NCBI GenBank assembly: GCA_028682985.1
Contig: JAJRAE010000207.1
Coordinates: 1-7,163 of the forward strand
Direction of reading: 5' to 3'
DNA: 7,163 nt
From: Methanobacterium sp.
GTDB taxonomy: Archaea > Methanobacteriota > Methanobacteria > Methanobacteriales > Methanobacteriaceae
Shown piece by piece: positions 6,272-7,163 of this stretch; position 1 is the stretch's first letter, and each line of letters opens with the position of its first letter. Position numbers and translations under genes: made by a program. The notes under the pieces were generated by a model. The model did not search any database, was not told the DNA's origin, and worked only from the letters and a program-made list of their open reading frames with translations.

Positions 6272-6281
6272 AATTTATATA
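6271..6281 (+). promoter_or_regulatory. BRE/TATA promoter of the membrane-protein gene (and perhaps pheT)
   Basis: AAATTTATATA contains the exact methanogen box A TTTATATA (6274-6281) with three A directly upstream as a BRE. Transcription would begin about 25 bases on, near 6304, leaving a leader of about 37 bases. A second possible box, TTATATAA (6296-6303), would give a leader of about 15 bases. The first has the better match. Confidence 0.5.
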
Positions 6282-6340
6282 GGTTATTTTATTAATTATA
6301 TAAGTACAAAATTAAATTAAATAATAGAGTTGAAAATTAT

Positions 6341-6706
6341 ATGGAATTATTATGGTTCTACATCGCCTTAGTCCTGGCAATTAGTGATGAAATACACAGC
6401 GCCATACTATGGAATGTCTTCGCGGATTTCTACATCCTCCTGGCCGGTATACTGAGGGAAGCAGTTAAAACAAACATTGCCTTATGGATAGTGCATGAAG
6501 GAATGGAGGCCATCTTCCACCTAATCCTGATCTCTATCCTGTTCTTTTCACTGGAGATAGGAATACTGGCAGCTATTATCCATTTTGCTGTGGACTTTTT
6601 CCATGAGTTATCAGGTATGAAGCTCAGATGGCTGCAACACCGAGCTCTGCACTTCGTTGTTGAATCATTCTTCTTTATAATACTATTTTCAATGCTCAAC
6701 ATGTAA
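6341..6706 (+). CDS. Small histidine-rich polytopic membrane protein, function unknown
   Basis: A 121-aa protein, most of it hydrophobic, with about four or five likely membrane helices (roughly 3-18, 21-37, 57-72, 73-88, 104-119). It has seven His (19, 52, 60, 81, 88, 100, 104), and several pair with acidic residues in or at the edge of helices: DEIH (16-19), HEGME (52-56), HFAVDFFHE (81-89) and QHRALHF (99-105). Such buried His/acid clusters suggest metal or haem binding or an intramembrane active site. The HR..H element loosely recalls YdjM/DUF457 membrane metal hydrolases, but I would not assign it. No signal peptide is distinct from the first helix. The start ATG has GAGTTGA (6327-6333), one base off GAGGTGA, at 7 bases. 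It ends 48 bases before pheT on the same strand, so co-transcription is possible. Reading frame, SD and composition support a real gene. Confidence 0.72.
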   Translation: MELLWFYIALVLAISDEIHSAILWNVFADFYILLAGILREAVKTNIALWIVHEGMEAIFHLILISILFFSLEIGILAAIIHFAVDFFHELSGMKLRWLQHRALHFVVESFFFIILFSMLNM

Positions 6707-6754
6707 TATAAAATTCATAAAAATTAATCTAAATCTGTAGAGGAGTAATTGGAT
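6707..6754 (+). promoter_or_regulatory. Spacer before pheT with SD and possible promoter
   Basis: The SD GAGGAG (6740-6745) lies 9 bases before the pheT ATG. ATATAAAAT just past the previous stop could be a TATA box placing transcription start near 6735. No T-run terminator separates the two genes, so pheT may be read both from its own promoter and through the membrane-protein gene. Confidence 0.4.
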
Positions 6755-7163
6755 ATGCCTGTTATAAATTTCTCTTATAAGGATATCAATCAGCTTTTAG
6801 GTAAACCCATGGACAAAGAGGAGCTTATAAACCTCTTACCAATGATGGGGAGTGATATCGAAGACTATGATGAAGAAAACTTGAAGGTTGAATTTTTCCC
6901 CAACCGTCCAGATCACTTCTCAGTGGAAGGAATAGTCCGAACCTTAAAAGGCTTCCAGAACATTGAGCTGGGAATCCCCCAGTATGAACTAGTATCATCA
7001 CAAACCAGCATAACAGTAGACCCTGAACTGGCCCATATACGTCCCTACACCGCCTGCGCCCTGGTGGAAGGGATAAAAATGGATGACGAAAAACTGGTCC
7101 AGGTAATGGAATTCCAGGAAGATCTGCACTGGGTACTGGGAAGAGACCGGAAAAAGGTGGCCA
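6755..7163 (+). CDS. pheT: Phenylalanyl-tRNA synthetase beta subunit, archaeal type (3' truncated)
   Basis: The frame from the ATG at 6755-6757 stays open to the window edge, giving 136 residues of a protein usually about 550 aa long. It forms the alpha2-beta2 enzyme that charges tRNA-Phe. The N-terminus MPVINFSYKDINQLLGK, then MMGSDIED (30-37) and VEFFPNRPDHFSVEGIVR (45-62), are the signature of the archaeal/eukaryotic beta subunit, which starts directly with this domain and lacks the bacterial N-terminal tRNA-binding (EMAP-like) domain. RPYTACALVEGIKMD (96-110) and DLHWVLGRDRKKVA (123-136) also fit the archaeal family. A good SD, GAGGAG, precedes the start. The catalytic-like core and editing domain lie beyond the window. 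The gene shares strand and a short gap with the membrane-protein gene and points away from valS. Confidence 0.95.
   Translation, partial: MPVINFSYKDINQLLGKPMDKEELINLLPMMGSDIEDYDEENLKVEFFPNRPDHFSVEGIVRTLKGFQNIELGIPQYELVSSQTSITVDPELAHIRPYTACALVEGIKMDDEKLVQVMEFQEDLHWVLGRDRKKVA

Larger units (their letters stand above)
6013..6340. other. Divergent AT-rich control region between valS and the membrane-protein gene
   Basis: This 328-base gene-free stretch is very AT-rich and holds the promoters of both flanking genes. I see no open frame of note, no tRNA-like fold and no GC-rich island suggesting an RNA gene. It contains two plus-strand TTTATATA boxes (6212-6219, 6274-6281), a minus-strand TTTATATG (6101-6108), an inverted repeat at 6252-6271 and the short dyad ATGATATAATCAT (6091-6103). 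It is long for a spacer next to housekeeping genes, so an unrecognised leader or regulatory element remains possible. Confidence 0.6.

Noticed and set aside
6430..6702. 90-codon open frame on the minus strand opposite the membrane-protein gene
   Set aside because: It is rich in Ser, Ile and Lys with no recognisable motif. The plus-strand frame has an SD, a promoter and coherent membrane helices, so the minus frame is a shadow.
1..7163. CRISPR array, tRNA/rRNA genes, insertion sequences or prophage remains
   Set aside because: No regularly spaced repeats, no GC-rich RNA-like islands in the spacers, and no transposase, integrase or phage-like reading frames were seen.

Overview
This is a stretch of chromosome from a methanogenic archaeon, most likely Methanobacterium or a close relative in the Methanobacteriaceae. 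Four things point there. The left edge carries the end of an archaeal (HMf-type) histone. ValRS and the PheRS beta subunit are of the archaeal type. Gene ends are marked by oligo-T runs rather than GC-rich hairpins. Spacers are very AT-rich and hold TTTATATA-like box A promoters, while coding DNA is of moderate GC. The genus is inferred from overall impression, not from a database search.

Layout: (1) 1-63, plus strand: last 20 codons of a histone gene, followed by T-runs. (2) 153-740, minus strand: a nucleotidyltransferase-fold protein of unknown role whose catalytic signature is degenerate. (3) 741-898: an AT-rich spacer with an 18-bp perfect palindrome and three copies of a CTGTTT..ATTRAT motif. 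(4) 899-6012, minus strand: four tightly spaced genes transcribed in the order valS, aroA, small COG2229-like GTPase, nth. Gaps are about 30-35 bases, which suggests one transcription unit ending at a T-run just past nth. (5) 6013-6340: an AT-rich divergent promoter region. (6) 6341-6706, plus strand: a small histidine-rich membrane protein of unknown function. (7) 6755 to the right edge, plus strand: the start of pheT, cut by the window.

The minus-strand cluster mixes tRNA charging (ValRS), the sixth shikimate-pathway step (EPSP synthase), a regulatory-type GTPase and base-excision repair (endonuclease III). These have no obvious common pathway, so they look like a housekeeping operon held together by transcription. 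Two aminoacyl-tRNA synthetase genes (valS, pheT) face away from each other around the 6013-6340 control region, with the membrane-protein gene between that region and pheT.

I found no CRISPR array, tRNA or rRNA gene, insertion sequence, phage gene or toxin-antitoxin pair, and no clear new multi-gene system. The points most worth following are a His-for-Cys change in the endonuclease III iron-sulfur motif, the degenerate nucleotidyltransferase with a palindrome-rich promoter region, an inverted repeat abutting a canonical archaeal promoter, and the membrane protein with conserved-looking His/acid pairs. Two start codons (aroA and the nucleotidyltransferase) are best placed downstream of the longest possible reading frame because good Shine-Dalgarno sequences mark internal ATGs.
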